Shown: positions 27,061 through 36,097 of the stretch, piece after piece
Position numbering within the stretch: position 1 is the stretch's first letter
Layout: the number at the start of each line of letters is the position of its first letter
From: Betaproteobacteria bacterium
GTDB lineage: Bacteria; Pseudomonadota; Gammaproteobacteria; Burkholderiales; Casimicrobiaceae
Direction: 5' to 3'
Length of the DNA stretch: 64,000 nt
Assembly (NCBI GenBank): GCA_004293675.1
Contig: READ01000030.1
Location: forward strand, 1 to 64,000
The notes under the pieces: generated by a model
Told to the model about the DNA's origin: nothing
Seen by the model: the letters and a program-made list of their open reading frames with translations, nothing else
Databases searched by the model: none
Translations under genes and position numbers: made by a program

Positions 27061-27837
27061 ATGCCGAAGTACGCTGCCAATTTGACAATGCTCTTTACAG
27101 AGCTACCTTTTTTGGATCGCTTTGCCGCTGCGGCTGAAGCTGATTTCAAGGCGGTCGAGTTTCTGTTTCCGTACGACTTTGCGGTGGCGGACATTGCCCA
27201 GCGGCTCCGCACCCACAATCTTCAACTGGTGCTTCACAACTTACCGGCTGGGAATTGGGCGGCGGGTGAGCGCGGCATTGCGTGTTCGCCAGACCGAATC
27301 CAAGAGTTTCGCGATGGCGTTGCGGCGGCGATCGTTTACGCCAAAGCATTGGGTGTGGCCCAGCTCAATTGCTTGGTCGGCAAAACGCCGCTCGATGTTC
27401 AAGCAGCGCAGGTGCACGAGTGCTTGGTCAACAATCTTCGATACGCCGCCGCAGCGCTTCGTGCAGAGGGATTGAAGCTCTTAGTTGAGCCGATCAACAC
27501 GTTCGACATTCCGGGCTTTCACTTAAATCGAACGCAGCAATCGCTTGAACTTCTCGATGAGGTCGGCGCGGACAACGCCTACGTTCAGTACGACATCTAT
27601 CACGCGCAGCGAATGGAGGGCGAGCTCAGCGTCACGCTCTCCAAACATCTGGCACGCATCGGCCACATTCAGCTCGCAGACAATCCGGGCCGCAATGAGC
27701 CCGGCACAGGCGAGATCAATTTCGCATGGCTGCTGGGGCATCTTGACCGAATCGGATACCGCGGCTGGGTGGGCTGCGAATACAAGCCAACGACGAGCAC
27801 GGCCGCTGGGCTGGACTGGCGTAAACGCCTTGGCTAA
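27061..27837 (+). CDS. hyi: hydroxypyruvate isomerase
   Basis: Starting at MPKYAANLTMLFTELPFLDRF the protein has 258 residues, the same length as the E. coli enzyme. An extension to 27022 is open but shows no conserved sequence. It has the AP-endonuclease-2 (xylose isomerase-like) TIM-barrel with metal-binding acid and histidine residues in KLLVEPINTFDIPGF (Glu), VQYDIYHAQRMEGE (Asp, His), GHIQLADNPGRNEPGTGEI (His, Asp) and GCEYKPT (Glu). Hyi converts hydroxypyruvate to tartronate semialdehyde, which the next gene product reduces to glycerate. It forms an operon with the Bug gene before it and glxR after it. Confidence 0.92.
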   Translation: MPKYAANLTMLFTELPFLDRFAAAAEADFKAVEFLFPYDFAVADIAQRLRTHNLQLVLHNLPAGNWAAGERGIACSPDRIQEFRDGVAAAIVYAKALGVAQLNCLVGKTPLDVQAAQVHECLVNNLRYAAAALRAEGLKLLVEPINTFDIPGFHLNRTQQSLELLDEVGADNAYVQYDIYHAQRMEGELSVTLSKHLARIGHIQLADNPGRNEPGTGEINFAWLLGHLDRIGYRGWVGCEYKPTTSTAAGLDWRKRLG

Positions 27838-27894
27838 GTCCATCGCCGCTAACAAAAATCATCAATTTTCTATTTACTGAAGGAACACATTTCG

Positions 27895-28803
27895 ATGGCG
27901 TCGACATCAATGAAACTGGGCTTCGTCGGGCTGGGCATCATGGGCTCACCGATGGCCAAGCACTTGCTCAGCGCGGGTCACGAACTCTTTGTTTACTCAC
28001 AACCCGTCGTTCCCGATGCGGTGCTGCAGGCGGGAGCTTGCGCTTGTGTGAGTGGCCGAGAAGTTGCCGAAAAGGCGGACATCATTTTCATCATGGTGCC
28101 CGACACGCCGCACGTCGCCGATGTTCTGTTTAGTGAATTCGGTTTAGCGGCCGGGCTGACTGCGGGCAAGACGGTCGTTGACATGAGCTCGATTTCGCCC
28201 ATCGAAACGAAGGTGTTTGCCGCAAAGATCGACGCGCTGGGCTGTGACTATTTGGATGCGCCTGTCTCGGGCGGTGAAGTCGGGGCGAAAAACGCGACGC
28301 TGTCGATCATGGTTGGCGGCACCGAGGCCGTGTTCGCCAAGGTAAAACCGCTCTTTGAACTGATGGGCAAAAACATCACGCTGGTGGGCGGCAACGGCGA
28401 CGGGCAGACGGCCAAAGTGGCCAATCAGATCATCGTTGCGCTCAACATCGAAGCCGTCGCCGAGGCGCTGCTGTTTGCATCGAAGGCGGGCGCTGATCCG
28501 GCTCGGGTTCGGCAAGCGTTGCTGGGCGGTTTCGCGTCCTCAAAAATTTTGGAAGTTCACGGCGAGCGCATGATTAAGCGAACGTTTGAACCAGGTTTTC
28601 GGATTGAACTGCATCAAAAGGATTTGAATCTCGCGCTGTCGAGCGCTCGTCAGCTCGGCGTGAGCTTGCCCAATACGGCGGCTGCGCAAGAGCTCTTCAA
28701 CGCTTGCGCTGCCCGTGGCGGAAAAGCGTGGGACCATTCGGCGATGGTGCGCGCACTGGAGCAGTTAGCGAACTTTGAGATCGGGCAGAAGGTGGCGCAA
28801 TAA
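27895..28803 (+). CDS. glxR: 2-hydroxy-3-oxopropionate (tartronate semialdehyde) reductase
   Basis: The 302-residue protein belongs to the beta-hydroxyacid dehydrogenases: an N-terminal Rossmann motif GFVGLGIMGSPMAKHL, the substrate loop DAPVSGGEVGAKNATLSIMVGG, and the C-terminal helical domain with KVANQIIVALNIEAVAEAL containing the catalytic lysine and FRIELHQKDLNLALSSARQLG. It reduces tartronate semialdehyde to D-glycerate with NAD(P)H. AAGGA lies 10 bases before ATG 27895; a second ATG follows at 27910. Placement right after hydroxypyruvate isomerase supports the substrate call over 3-hydroxyisobutyrate dehydrogenase. Confidence 0.9.
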   Translation: MASTSMKLGFVGLGIMGSPMAKHLLSAGHELFVYSQPVVPDAVLQAGACACVSGREVAEKADIIFIMVPDTPHVADVLFSEFGLAAGLTAGKTVVDMSSISPIETKVFAAKIDALGCDYLDAPVSGGEVGAKNATLSIMVGGTEAVFAKVKPLFELMGKNITLVGGNGDGQTAKVANQIIVALNIEAVAEALLFASKAGADPARVRQALLGGFASSKILEVHGERMIKRTFEPGFRIELHQKDLNLALSSARQLGVSLPNTAAAQELFNACAARGGKAWDHSAMVRALEQLANFEIGQKVAQ

Positions 28804-29207
28804 TTAGGCTTCGCGGCTGTTTGGGCCCGATGGGCCGCATATCGGGGGGTGTGCTGAATCGGGCCAGCACGGCGCGTCGTCTAAACAAGCGTCAAGCGAT
28901 TCAACTGCCAACTTTTTTTGTCAATGCCATATACAGCGAGGGCTATCTGGATGATTTTGGCGGTTTCCATCCTCGCGGAGGCGGGAATCCTGGGCACGTT
29001 GAGCGAAGTCAGCGACGTGGAGATATCCTGTTGGCCCATGATGGATTCCATCATTCCGCGCTCGCAGGAACGACGAAAACGGCAGTTGTGCCGAGGTCTT
29101 TTAAATTCGGCGCGGCGGCGCTCGTCAGTTGGGGGTGAGCGTGCCAGGCACCGCTGCTGCGCGAGCGCCTTTCGCGGCCTGTGCCGCAACGCGTTCCGAA
29201 AACGCCC
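28804..29207. other. intergenic region with inverted GGGAATCC / GGATTCC repeats
   Basis: This 404-base gap between glxR and the end of the giant RCC1 gene has no supported gene. Positions 28966-29078 hold an inverted-repeat unit: CGCGGAGGCGGGAATCC on one side and GGATTCCATCATTCCGCGC followed by GGAACGACGA on the other, which resembles the common dispersed palindromes of proteobacterial genomes. A weak copy of the AT-rich palindrome (GCCATATACAGCGAGGGC) is at 28926-28943. The unit could fold and terminate transcription from both sides. Confidence 0.5.
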
Positions 29208-32200
29208 CTACGGCACAAGAGCCCGAAGGTACTGCTCGACATCTTGCGCTGACGTCCGCAGCCGTTGCGCGGTGCCCGGCGGAAAAACTCCAGCTACGAG
29301 CGCTGCTTCGCGAAGTCCCAGTAAGTAACGGACGATCAAGATGCCGTCGATACCAGCATCGTAGCTGCCGTCGCCGTCCACGTCGAGCCGAGTTCGTATC
29401 GCGTCTAAGTACGCTTTTATGGCGCTTGCGCTGCCACGCTGAGCGGTCGCGCCTAGCGCACCACCGATAAGGGCGGGACCTTCGAAACCCTTTAGGTAGC
29501 GAGTGATCAACAGCCCGTCGGTCAGGGCGCTGTAGCGCGATTGGCTAGTGCTACGGTCAACATCGAGGGTGGCTAATATGGCCACAGTTTGCGTGCTCGG
29601 ATTTGCATTCGAGTGCGACACATCGCCGTTTTGATTGGCGGTGATGTCGCAGTTACCGAGTGCAAGCATCGTAACGACAATGCCACTGATTGAGCAGACG
29701 CTGCTTGGCGCAACCGTGTAAATCACCGGTGCGCTCGAGCCGCCCGCCACGGCGAGCGGATTGATCGAGAAGGTCGAGCCGATGTCTAGTGGTTGAAAGT
29801 TGGGTGTTTGGGGTGCAAACGCAATGCTCTGCGCGGCGAGAGTCACCACATGAGCCACAGCCGGCGACGCAGCAGATGCGTTTCGGGCATCGCCCGAAAA
29901 CACCGCGGTCAACAGTTTGCTACCTGCGGACAGCGAGGTCGTGCTGCATGTCGCTGAAAGGCCTACGACCGGCAAAGCGTCGCAGCCGTTGATAGCCACG
30001 CCATCGGCGCGAAGGGACACTGTGCCGCTCGGTGTGTTGGCTCCGGCGAGTGTTGCCGTGAGCGACACACTAGCCCCCGCAACGCTTGCGCCGTGACCGC
30101 TGATAGTGAGCGAGGGTGCAGCGATGAAATTCGCAGTCACACTTTGCGCGCTGGTCACGTTTGCGATAACGCACGTCGCGTTGAGTCCGGTGCTGTTGCA
30201 TGCCCCGCTGATCGAGGACAGTGCGAAGCCCGCGTTTGGCACCGCGGTGCATGTTGCAGCGCCGCCAACGGGGACTGGGTTGGGCGTGCAAGTCAGACCG
30301 CCCCCGCTCGGCGGTGATACGTTCGTTGCGATCGGCGCATGAGTTAACGTGAACGTCGCCGTCACGTTTATTGCGTTATTGACTGTCAGCATGCACGCGC
30401 CGGAGCCGCTGCATGGTCCGCTCCAGCCGTTAAATACGGAACCGGGCGGAGTAACTGCGCTGAGGGTTACGCTGGAGCCCACATCAAATTGCTGAGCACA
30501 GCCCGGAGCACAGTCAATCCCAGCAGGTTGTGAAAACACGATACCGCCACCCGTGCCGGCACGCGTAACGGTCACGGCATGACCCACAAACGGGATTGCC
30601 GCGAACAGTTTTGGATTGGGCTTGTTCACGCGATCATCGAATTGCCCATAGTCGTTACCGCCCCAGCAATGGAGCCCGCCGCTGATTACCGCGCATGTGT
30701 ATTGGTTGCCAGCCGCAACCGCAGTAACGCCGGCACCTGCAGCGATCGCGTTGATCGGATTGGTGCTGCTGATAATTTGTGCACCGACGCCTAGCGCTCC
30801 GTACGAGTTAAAACCCCAGCAACGCAACCCGCCTGCTGCCACGACGCAAACGTGGTCAGAGCCGCCCGCCATTTGTGTCACGCCGTTGGCGGCACCGTTG
30901 ACGCGCGCCGGCAGTGGATTAGGAGTGTTGGAAGACTCTCCCAGGGCCCATCCCCAGCAGTACATCTCGGCGCTGGCAATCGCGCAGGTGTAGTAGCCGC
31001 CCGCCGCGATCGCTGTTACACCGCTTTCCAAGCCTATGACCGCAACGGGCGTCGATCTGGACACCGTGGAACCGTCGCCCAGCTCACCATGAAAATTCAT
31101 ACCCGCGCATCGCACGCCGCCGTTGATCACGAAACAGGTGTGTTGATCGCTGAGCGCGACGGCGCTGACGCCGCTGCCGCTGGGTATGATTTGGAGCGGC
31201 AGCAGGCTCGCGACCGTGGTGCCGTCTCCTAGTTTGCCGTACTGATTGCTACCCCAACACGCGAGGCCACCATTATTGATTGCGCAACCGTGTTCGCCGC
31301 TCACCGCAACAGCGCTTATCCCGCTGCCCGGGGGAAACGTTTGCACGGGGGTGGAGCTGTTAGTTGTGCTTCCGTTGCCCAGCTGCCCCGCGTAATTGGA
31401 ACCCCAGCATCGAAGCCCGCCGTCGATGATGACGCAGGTATGGGCACCGCGAGAGGCGAGAATCTGCGCGCCGCTACCGCTGGGGATGGCTTGCGTAAAG
31501 CGCTCGCCCGGCGAGTTCGATGCACCGCCAAGCTGAAGTAAGCCGTTTTCTCCCCAGCATCGAACCCCGCCATCAACAATCGCACAGCTATGTCGACTAC
31601 CCGCCGCGACGGCGTTCACCGCGCTTGACGAGGGCATCGTTTGCGTTGGCGTTCCCGTGCGCGTCGAGTAGGTATTTCCAAGTGCGAGTTCGCCCCAACA
31701 GCGTGCACCGCCATTGACGACAGCGCAGGTGTGTCTACCGCCGGAGGCAACCGCGGTGACACCCGTGCCAGCAGCAAGCGCGTCGACCGGTAAGACCGTG
31801 CGCGCGGCGGCTGATTCATTGCCCAACTGATGGTTTGCGTTTGCGCCCCAGCATTTGAGCCCGTTGTTCAGTACCGCGCAGGTATGCGATGCGCCGAGCG
31901 AGAGCGCATTGGGTCCGCCGCCAAGCCCTGAACTGGTGCCCACAGGCTGAACCGGCGTCGGGCTATTGAGCGTTGTGCCAACGCCCAGTTGTCCTTCGTT
32001 GTTGTAGCCCCAACACCATGGCGCGCCGTTGACAACCGCGCAGGTGTGATAGCGACCCGCCGACACGGCGCTCACGCCACTGTTGGGCGGAAAGATTGTG
32101 ATTGGCATTAAGCTTCGCGCGGTCGTGCCGTTTCCGTGCTGACCGACACTATTTTGTCCCCAGCAGCGCAAACCACCTGTGATGACCGCGCAGCCGTGGC

Positions 32201-35200
32201 CATCGCCCACCGCCAGCGCCGTTACGCCACTCCCGGCTCGAATGGTCTGGGCGAACGGCGCGCTTCCTACTGAAACGGTCGTGCCGTTACCCAATTGCCC
32301 GTCGAAATTGTAGCCCCAGCATTGCACGCCGCCGCTCACGATGGCACAGGATTGCCAGTAGCCGACCGCCACAGCCGTAGCGCCGCTGGCCGCCGCAATC
32401 CGTTGCACAGGAACGTTTGAAAAGTACTGAGTACCGAAAAGCGACGAGTAGTTGTTGTCGAACAACCCCCAACACTTTACGCCGCCGTTGACGACTGCGC
32501 AGGTTTGATAGGAACCAGCCGCGATGGCCGTTGCTCCACTGCCCGCCGCCAACGCTTCCGCCGGGAAGTTTCGGTCCGCGAGGTCGCCGACCCCAAGTTG
32601 CCCGCGGCTGTTGTCACCCCAGCATTGCACACCGCCAGCCAACAAGGCACAGGAATGATCGTCCCCCGACGCAAGCTGGCTAACCGATTGCGAGTATCGA
32701 ACGATGTTGAAAGTGCTGGCGGCAGTGCTTGTGCCGTGTAGATTGGTGGCCGAAACTGACAGACTGATCGCGCCAGTGGCCAGTGGAGTGCCAGAGATTT
32801 CCACGCTTCCGCTGCCGTTGTGAACGGCAGTAAGGCCGCGCGGCAATCCGCTGATTTCGACGGTGGTGGGGCGTGGATCGCCCCCGACCATGAGCGACGC
32901 CGAATAGTGTTGTCCATAGACCGCGTTGGGGAGCACAGGGTTGATTAGCACAGGAAGTTTGTTTGCAGCAACAAAGGTTGCAGTGGCCGAGCTTGCGGCG
33001 CCTACCGAGACAACACACACGCCGTCGCCCGCGCAGTCGCCCGTCCATCCCATAAACACCGCGCCCGGAGCGGGAGTGGCGCTTAACCGAATGGTGGATC
33101 CGATCTCCGCGACGTAGGAGCAGGCAGTCGGGCAGTTGATCCCCGCTGGCGCAGAGCTGATCGAGCCCAAGCCGGCACCATTGATGGCTACGCTGAGCGC
33201 GCCGGGCACATAAGGGATGTTTGAAAAGACGGGCCGCAGCGGCAGCGAGACCGCGTTGCCCAGCTGCCCCGTGTCGTTGTTGCCCAGGCAATGTATCGCG
33301 CCATCGACGACGGCACAGGTCACGCCGTATCCGACGGAGACGGCGGCCACTTGCGCGCCGGGAGCAATCGTTTGGACCGGCGTGAGGCTGTTTGTTACGG
33401 TGCCGTTTCCGAGCTGCCCGTTGCCGTTCAAGCCCCAGCACTGCAGCCCCGAATTCACGATTGCACAGGCCGTTGCGGGGCCGACTTCCACCGCCGTGGC
33501 ACCGCCGTTTACGGCCACGACTTGTTGTGGCACGTGGGTCGAGGCGACGTTGTTGTTGCCAAGCCGTCCGAAATCGTGCTTGCCCCAACACTGCACTCCG
33601 CCTGATCGAACGACACAGGTAAAGGCCGATCCTGCAGCAACTGAGGTTACGCCGCTGCCGGCGGCAATCGCGTCATAGGGCAAGGCGAAGGTGCCCCCCG
33701 CTGGGTAGCCGATTTCCCCAAATTCGTTATAGCCCCAACACTTCACGCCACCGCTTACGACGGCGCAAGTGTGACTGACGCCAACCGACACCGCCGTTGC
33801 GCCACTGCCAGCGGCGATGGTCGTGACGGGCAGCGTGCTGCGCGCCGCGCTATCGTCGAGCAAAAGACCATTGCCCAGCCGCCCCAGCGTGTTGCGTCCC
33901 CAGCATTTCACCCCGCCGCTGACCACTGCACAGGTGTGTTCTGCGCCCGCTGAGACATCCGTTGCGCCTCCGCCAGCGGGTATTGCGCTAACCGGCGAAG
34001 CGCTGTCGCTAATCGTGCCGTTGCCGAGTTGGCCGTGTTCGTTGGCGCCCCAACAAGCCACTCCCCCGTCGAGTACCGCGCAGGTATGGTGCAGGTAACT
34101 AGAGATGCCGCTGGCCCCGCTGTTGGGCGGGATGGCTTGCGTGGGGCTCAGCTGATCGATTTGTTGGCCGTTGCCGAGCTGTCCTCGGTGATTTCTGCCC
34201 CAGCACCTGACGCCGCCGCTGGCGACCGCACAGGTGTGGCTGCCGCCGCTGGCGATGGCCGTCGAGCCCAACACGGGAGAGAGCATCGGCAGCGGCCGAC
34301 GGCTATCCGACGGGCGGGAATTTCCAAGTTGGCCCGAAGTATCGTCCCCAACGCATTGAGCGCTGCCATTAATGACGATACAAGTGGTTTCGCCGCCTGC
34401 GCCGACGCGTGACACGCCGCTACCAGCGGGCAATACAGACCACGGGAGAAGACGTTGGGTCGTTTCGTAAGTGCCTAGTTGCCCCTTGGTATTGAGCCCC
34501 CAGCACTTGAGGCCGCCGCTCACGACGGCGCAGGTGTGGCTGTCACCGGCAGCGATCGCCTCGACACCGCTTGAGGCTGCGATGACGTTTGCCGGCGTGA
34601 GACTGGGCGAGACGGTCCCCAAACCCAATTCTCCGCTGACATTGCTCCCCCAACACTGCACTCCGCCGCTGACAACTGCGCAGCTATGGGTGGCGCCGAC
34701 TGCGATGTCGGTCGCGCCACTGTTGGCCGCAATGGTCTGTTGCGGCGCGTTCCATTGACTAACGTTTCCGGTGCCTAGTTGCCCCTGAGTACCGCTACCC
34801 CAACATTTGACGCCGCCACCGACCACAGCGCAGGTGTGCGCCAAGCCGGCGGCCACGGCCGTTACGCCGCTGCCGGCCCCCAACACCTGCTGCGGGGTGG
34901 CGAAGGTGGTTGCTCCGCTTTGGACGCCCAGTTGTCCTTGTGCGTTGTCTCCCCAGCACTTGAGCCCACCCGCCACGACCGCACACGTGTGTCCGCGGCC
35001 CGCAGAGAGCGCGGTTGCACCGCTACCAACGGCAATAATCGGCACTGCAGTGGCGAGATTGGTATTGCTATTGTTGCCAATTTGTGATGTTTCGTTGCGT
35101 CCCCAGCAAAATACGCCCCCATCGATTACGGCACAGGTATGAAACGCGCCCGCGGATACCTGATTTGCATGATTTGGCGTGGTCACGAGCGCTGGGGCGT

Positions 35201-35705
35201 AGCTGTTCGAAAAGCCCTGACCGATCTGTCCAAACCCGCCGCTTCCCCAGCATTGAATCCGGTTCGCTACAACCGCGCAGGTGTGCTCTTTGCCCACCGA
35301 GATAGAGCTCACGGCTTGGGAGTACCTGCGGATGGTGAGTGCTGCCGTCGGGTTAGTCGTTCCACCCGCATTGGTCGCGGTGAACCCAACATCGAACGAG
35401 CCTGCACGTGCAGGCACACCCGCAATCCGCAGCTCGCTTCCACCAAAGTGGGTGAGCGTTAAACCGAGCGGAATGGACGCCGAAGAAATACTTGTAGGCG
35501 GCGGCGAGCTCGAAATCGTGAGCGATGTCTGATAAGGCTGGCCGTACACCGCGTCGGGCAGCACGGGGTTGACCAAACGGGGTTGAGCCATCGCTATGGA
35601 GGGCAGCAGCAGCGCCGCGATGATCGTTGCCTTTAAACCCAAGCGTCCCGTCACGTCAACGCGCTGGTCGTTACTCTGCGAAACACACATACATCCCCCC
35701 GACAT
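29208..35705 (-). CDS. giant secreted RCC1-repeat protein with Ig-like and dockerin-like domains
   Basis: The 2165-residue protein has a signal peptide (around residues 22-41, ending SIAMAQ). It contains a putative Ig domain (VLPDAVYGQPYQTSL), a first array of about 14 RCC1-type repeats (pattern HTCAVVxGGVxCWGxNxxGQLGxGT, near 130-830), a bacterial-repeat domain (GMxWTGDC-like GWTGDCAGDG), a second Ig-like unit and a second array of about 14 repeats (near 1020-1740). After these come two more bacterial-repeat domains, an Ig-like-3 domain and two dockerin-like calcium loops near 2045 and 2103 (LDVDGDGSYDAGIDGILIVR). Fourteen repeats correspond to two seven-bladed propellers per array. The ligand is unknown. 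Each repeat has two cysteines. It is likely extracellular or surface-bound. Confidence 0.85.
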   Translation of the reverse strand: MSGGCMCVSQSNDQRVDVTGRLGLKATIIAALLLPSIAMAQPRLVNPVLPDAVYGQPYQTSLTISSSPPPTSISSASIPLGLTLTHFGGSELRIAGVPARAGSFDVGFTATNAGGTTNPTAALTIRRYSQAVSSISVGKEHTCAVVANRIQCWGSGGFGQIGQGFSNSYAPALVTTPNHANQVSAGAFHTCAVIDGGVFCWGRNETSQIGNNSNTNLATAVPIIAVGSGATALSAGRGHTCAVVAGGLKCWGDNAQGQLGVQSGATTFATPQQVLGAGSGVTAVAAGLAHTCAVVGGGVKCWGSGTQGQLGTGNVSQWNAPQQTIAANSGATDIAVGATHSCAVVSGGVQCWGSNVSGELGLGTVSPSLTPANVIAASSGVEAIAAGDSHTCAVVSGGLKCWGLNTKGQLGTYETTQRLLPWSVLPAGSGVSRVGAGGETTCIVINGSAQCVGDDTSGQLGNSRPSDSRRPLPMLSPVLGSTAIASGGSHTCAVASGGVRCWGRNHRGQLGNGQQIDQLSPTQAIPPNSGASGISSYLHHTCAVLDGGVACWGANEHGQLGNGTISDSASPVSAIPAGGGATDVSAGAEHTCAVVSGGVKCWGRNTLGRLGNGLLLDDSAARSTLPVTTIAAGSGATAVSVGVSHTCAVVSGGVKCWGYNEFGEIGYPAGGTFALPYDAIAAGSGVTSVAAGSAFTCVVRSGGVQCWGKHDFGRLGNNNVASTHVPQQVVAVNGGATAVEVGPATACAIVNSGLQCWGLNGNGQLGNGTVTNSLTPVQTIAPGAQVAAVSVGYGVTCAVVDGAIHCLGNNDTGQLGNAVSLPLRPVFSNIPYVPGALSVAINGAGLGSISSAPAGINCPTACSYVAEIGSTIRLSATPAPGAVFMGWTGDCAGDGVCVVSVGAASSATATFVAANKLPVLINPVLPNAVYGQHYSASLMVGGDPRPTTVEISGLPRGLTAVHNGSGSVEISGTPLATGAISLSVSATNLHGTSTAASTFNIVRYSQSVSQLASGDDHSCALLAGGVQCWGDNSRGQLGVGDLADRNFPAEALAAGSGATAIAAGSYQTCAVVNGGVKCWGLFDNNYSSLFGTQYFSNVPVQRIAAASGATAVAVGYWQSCAIVSGGVQCWGYNFDGQLGNGTTVSVGSAPFAQTIRAGSGVTALAVGDGHGCAVITGGLRCWGQNSVGQHGNGTTARSLMPITIFPPNSGVSAVSAGRYHTCAVVNGAPWCWGYNNEGQLGVGTTLNSPTPVQPVGTSSGLGGGPNALSLGASHTCAVLNNGLKCWGANANHQLGNESAAARTVLPVDALAAGTGVTAVASGGRHTCAVVNGGARCWGELALGNTYSTRTGTPTQTMPSSSAVNAVAAGSRHSCAIVDGGVRCWGENGLLQLGGASNSPGERFTQAIPSGSGAQILASRGAHTCVIIDGGLRCWGSNYAGQLGNGSTTNSSTPVQTFPPGSGISAVAVSGEHGCAINNGGLACWGSNQYGKLGDGTTVASLLPLQIIPSGSGVSAVALSDQHTCFVINGGVRCAGMNFHGELGDGSTVSRSTPVAVIGLESGVTAIAAGGYYTCAIASAEMYCWGWALGESSNTPNPLPARVNGAANGVTQMAGGSDHVCVVAAGGLRCWGFNSYGALGVGAQIISSTNPINAIAAGAGVTAVAAGNQYTCAVISGGLHCWGGNDYGQFDDRVNKPNPKLFAAIPFVGHAVTVTRAGTGGGIVFSQPAGIDCAPGCAQQFDVGSSVTLSAVTPPGSVFNGWSGPCSGSGACMLTVNNAINVTATFTLTHAPIATNVSPPSGGGLTCTPNPVPVGGAATCTAVPNAGFALSSISGACNSTGLNATCVIANVTSAQSVTANFIAAPSLTISGHGASVAGASVSLTATLAGANTPSGTVSLRADGVAINGCDALPVVGLSATCSTTSLSAGSKLLTAVFSGDARNASAASPAVAHVVTLAAQSIAFAPQTPNFQPLDIGSTFSINPLAVAGGSSAPVIYTVAPSSVCSISGIVVTMLALGNCDITANQNGDVSHSNANPSTQTVAILATLDVDRSTSQSRYSALTDGLLITRYLKGFEGPALIGGALGATAQRGSASAIKAYLDAIRTRLDVDGDGSYDAGIDGILIVRYLLGLREAALVAGVFPPGTAQRLRTSAQDVEQYLRALVP

Positions 35706-36097
35706 TCAAAGCGCACTGCTCTTCGGCAGGGGCGCTAAAGCTCAAACCAAAAGCATACACGCCGCAATCTGTTTCGCGAACTACCGGTTTCGGTGGGAAA
35801 GTGGCGCAACTGCAGGTGGTGCCCTGCGTCGCGCCTTCCGGCCAACCAGACCGCGGATCGCAACGAAAATTCGTCTGCCGCGTGCTGGAGAAACTCGGAA
35901 TGACGCACCGGCACCTCACAGCGGCACGTTTCCGTGGAACGGGCAGCAACTTTTCGTCTATATGTCAATTGCAAAAAGGCTTTTCGGCGACTTTTAATAC
36001 CAAGTCAAAAAAGCAGTTTTATTAACCGAAAAGCTCACTTTATAGGACACACATAGCTATGGCTAATGATTTAGCGCGCCGCAGTAGTGCATTGCAA
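35706..36097. other. intergenic region without recognisable gene
   Basis: This 392-base stretch precedes the RCC1 giant gene and follows the end of the ABC-type gene (both on the reverse strand). Open frames of 90-130 codons occur on both strands but show no family resemblance, and none has a convincing ribosome site. The part from 35990 to 36060 is AT-rich and could hold the promoter of the RCC1 gene; no clear -35/-10 pair stands out. Confidence 0.4.

Noticed and set aside
29208-35705. Many open frames of 60-150 codons on the forward strand and in other reverse frames across the giant RCC1 gene
   Set aside because: They mirror the repeats of the real gene, have biased composition and no family resemblance, and are explained by the GC-rich repeated codons.
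35671-35949. 92-codon reverse frame upstream of the giant RCC1 gene
   Set aside because: Cysteine- and arginine-rich composition without a recognisable domain, overlapping the start of the RCC1 gene.
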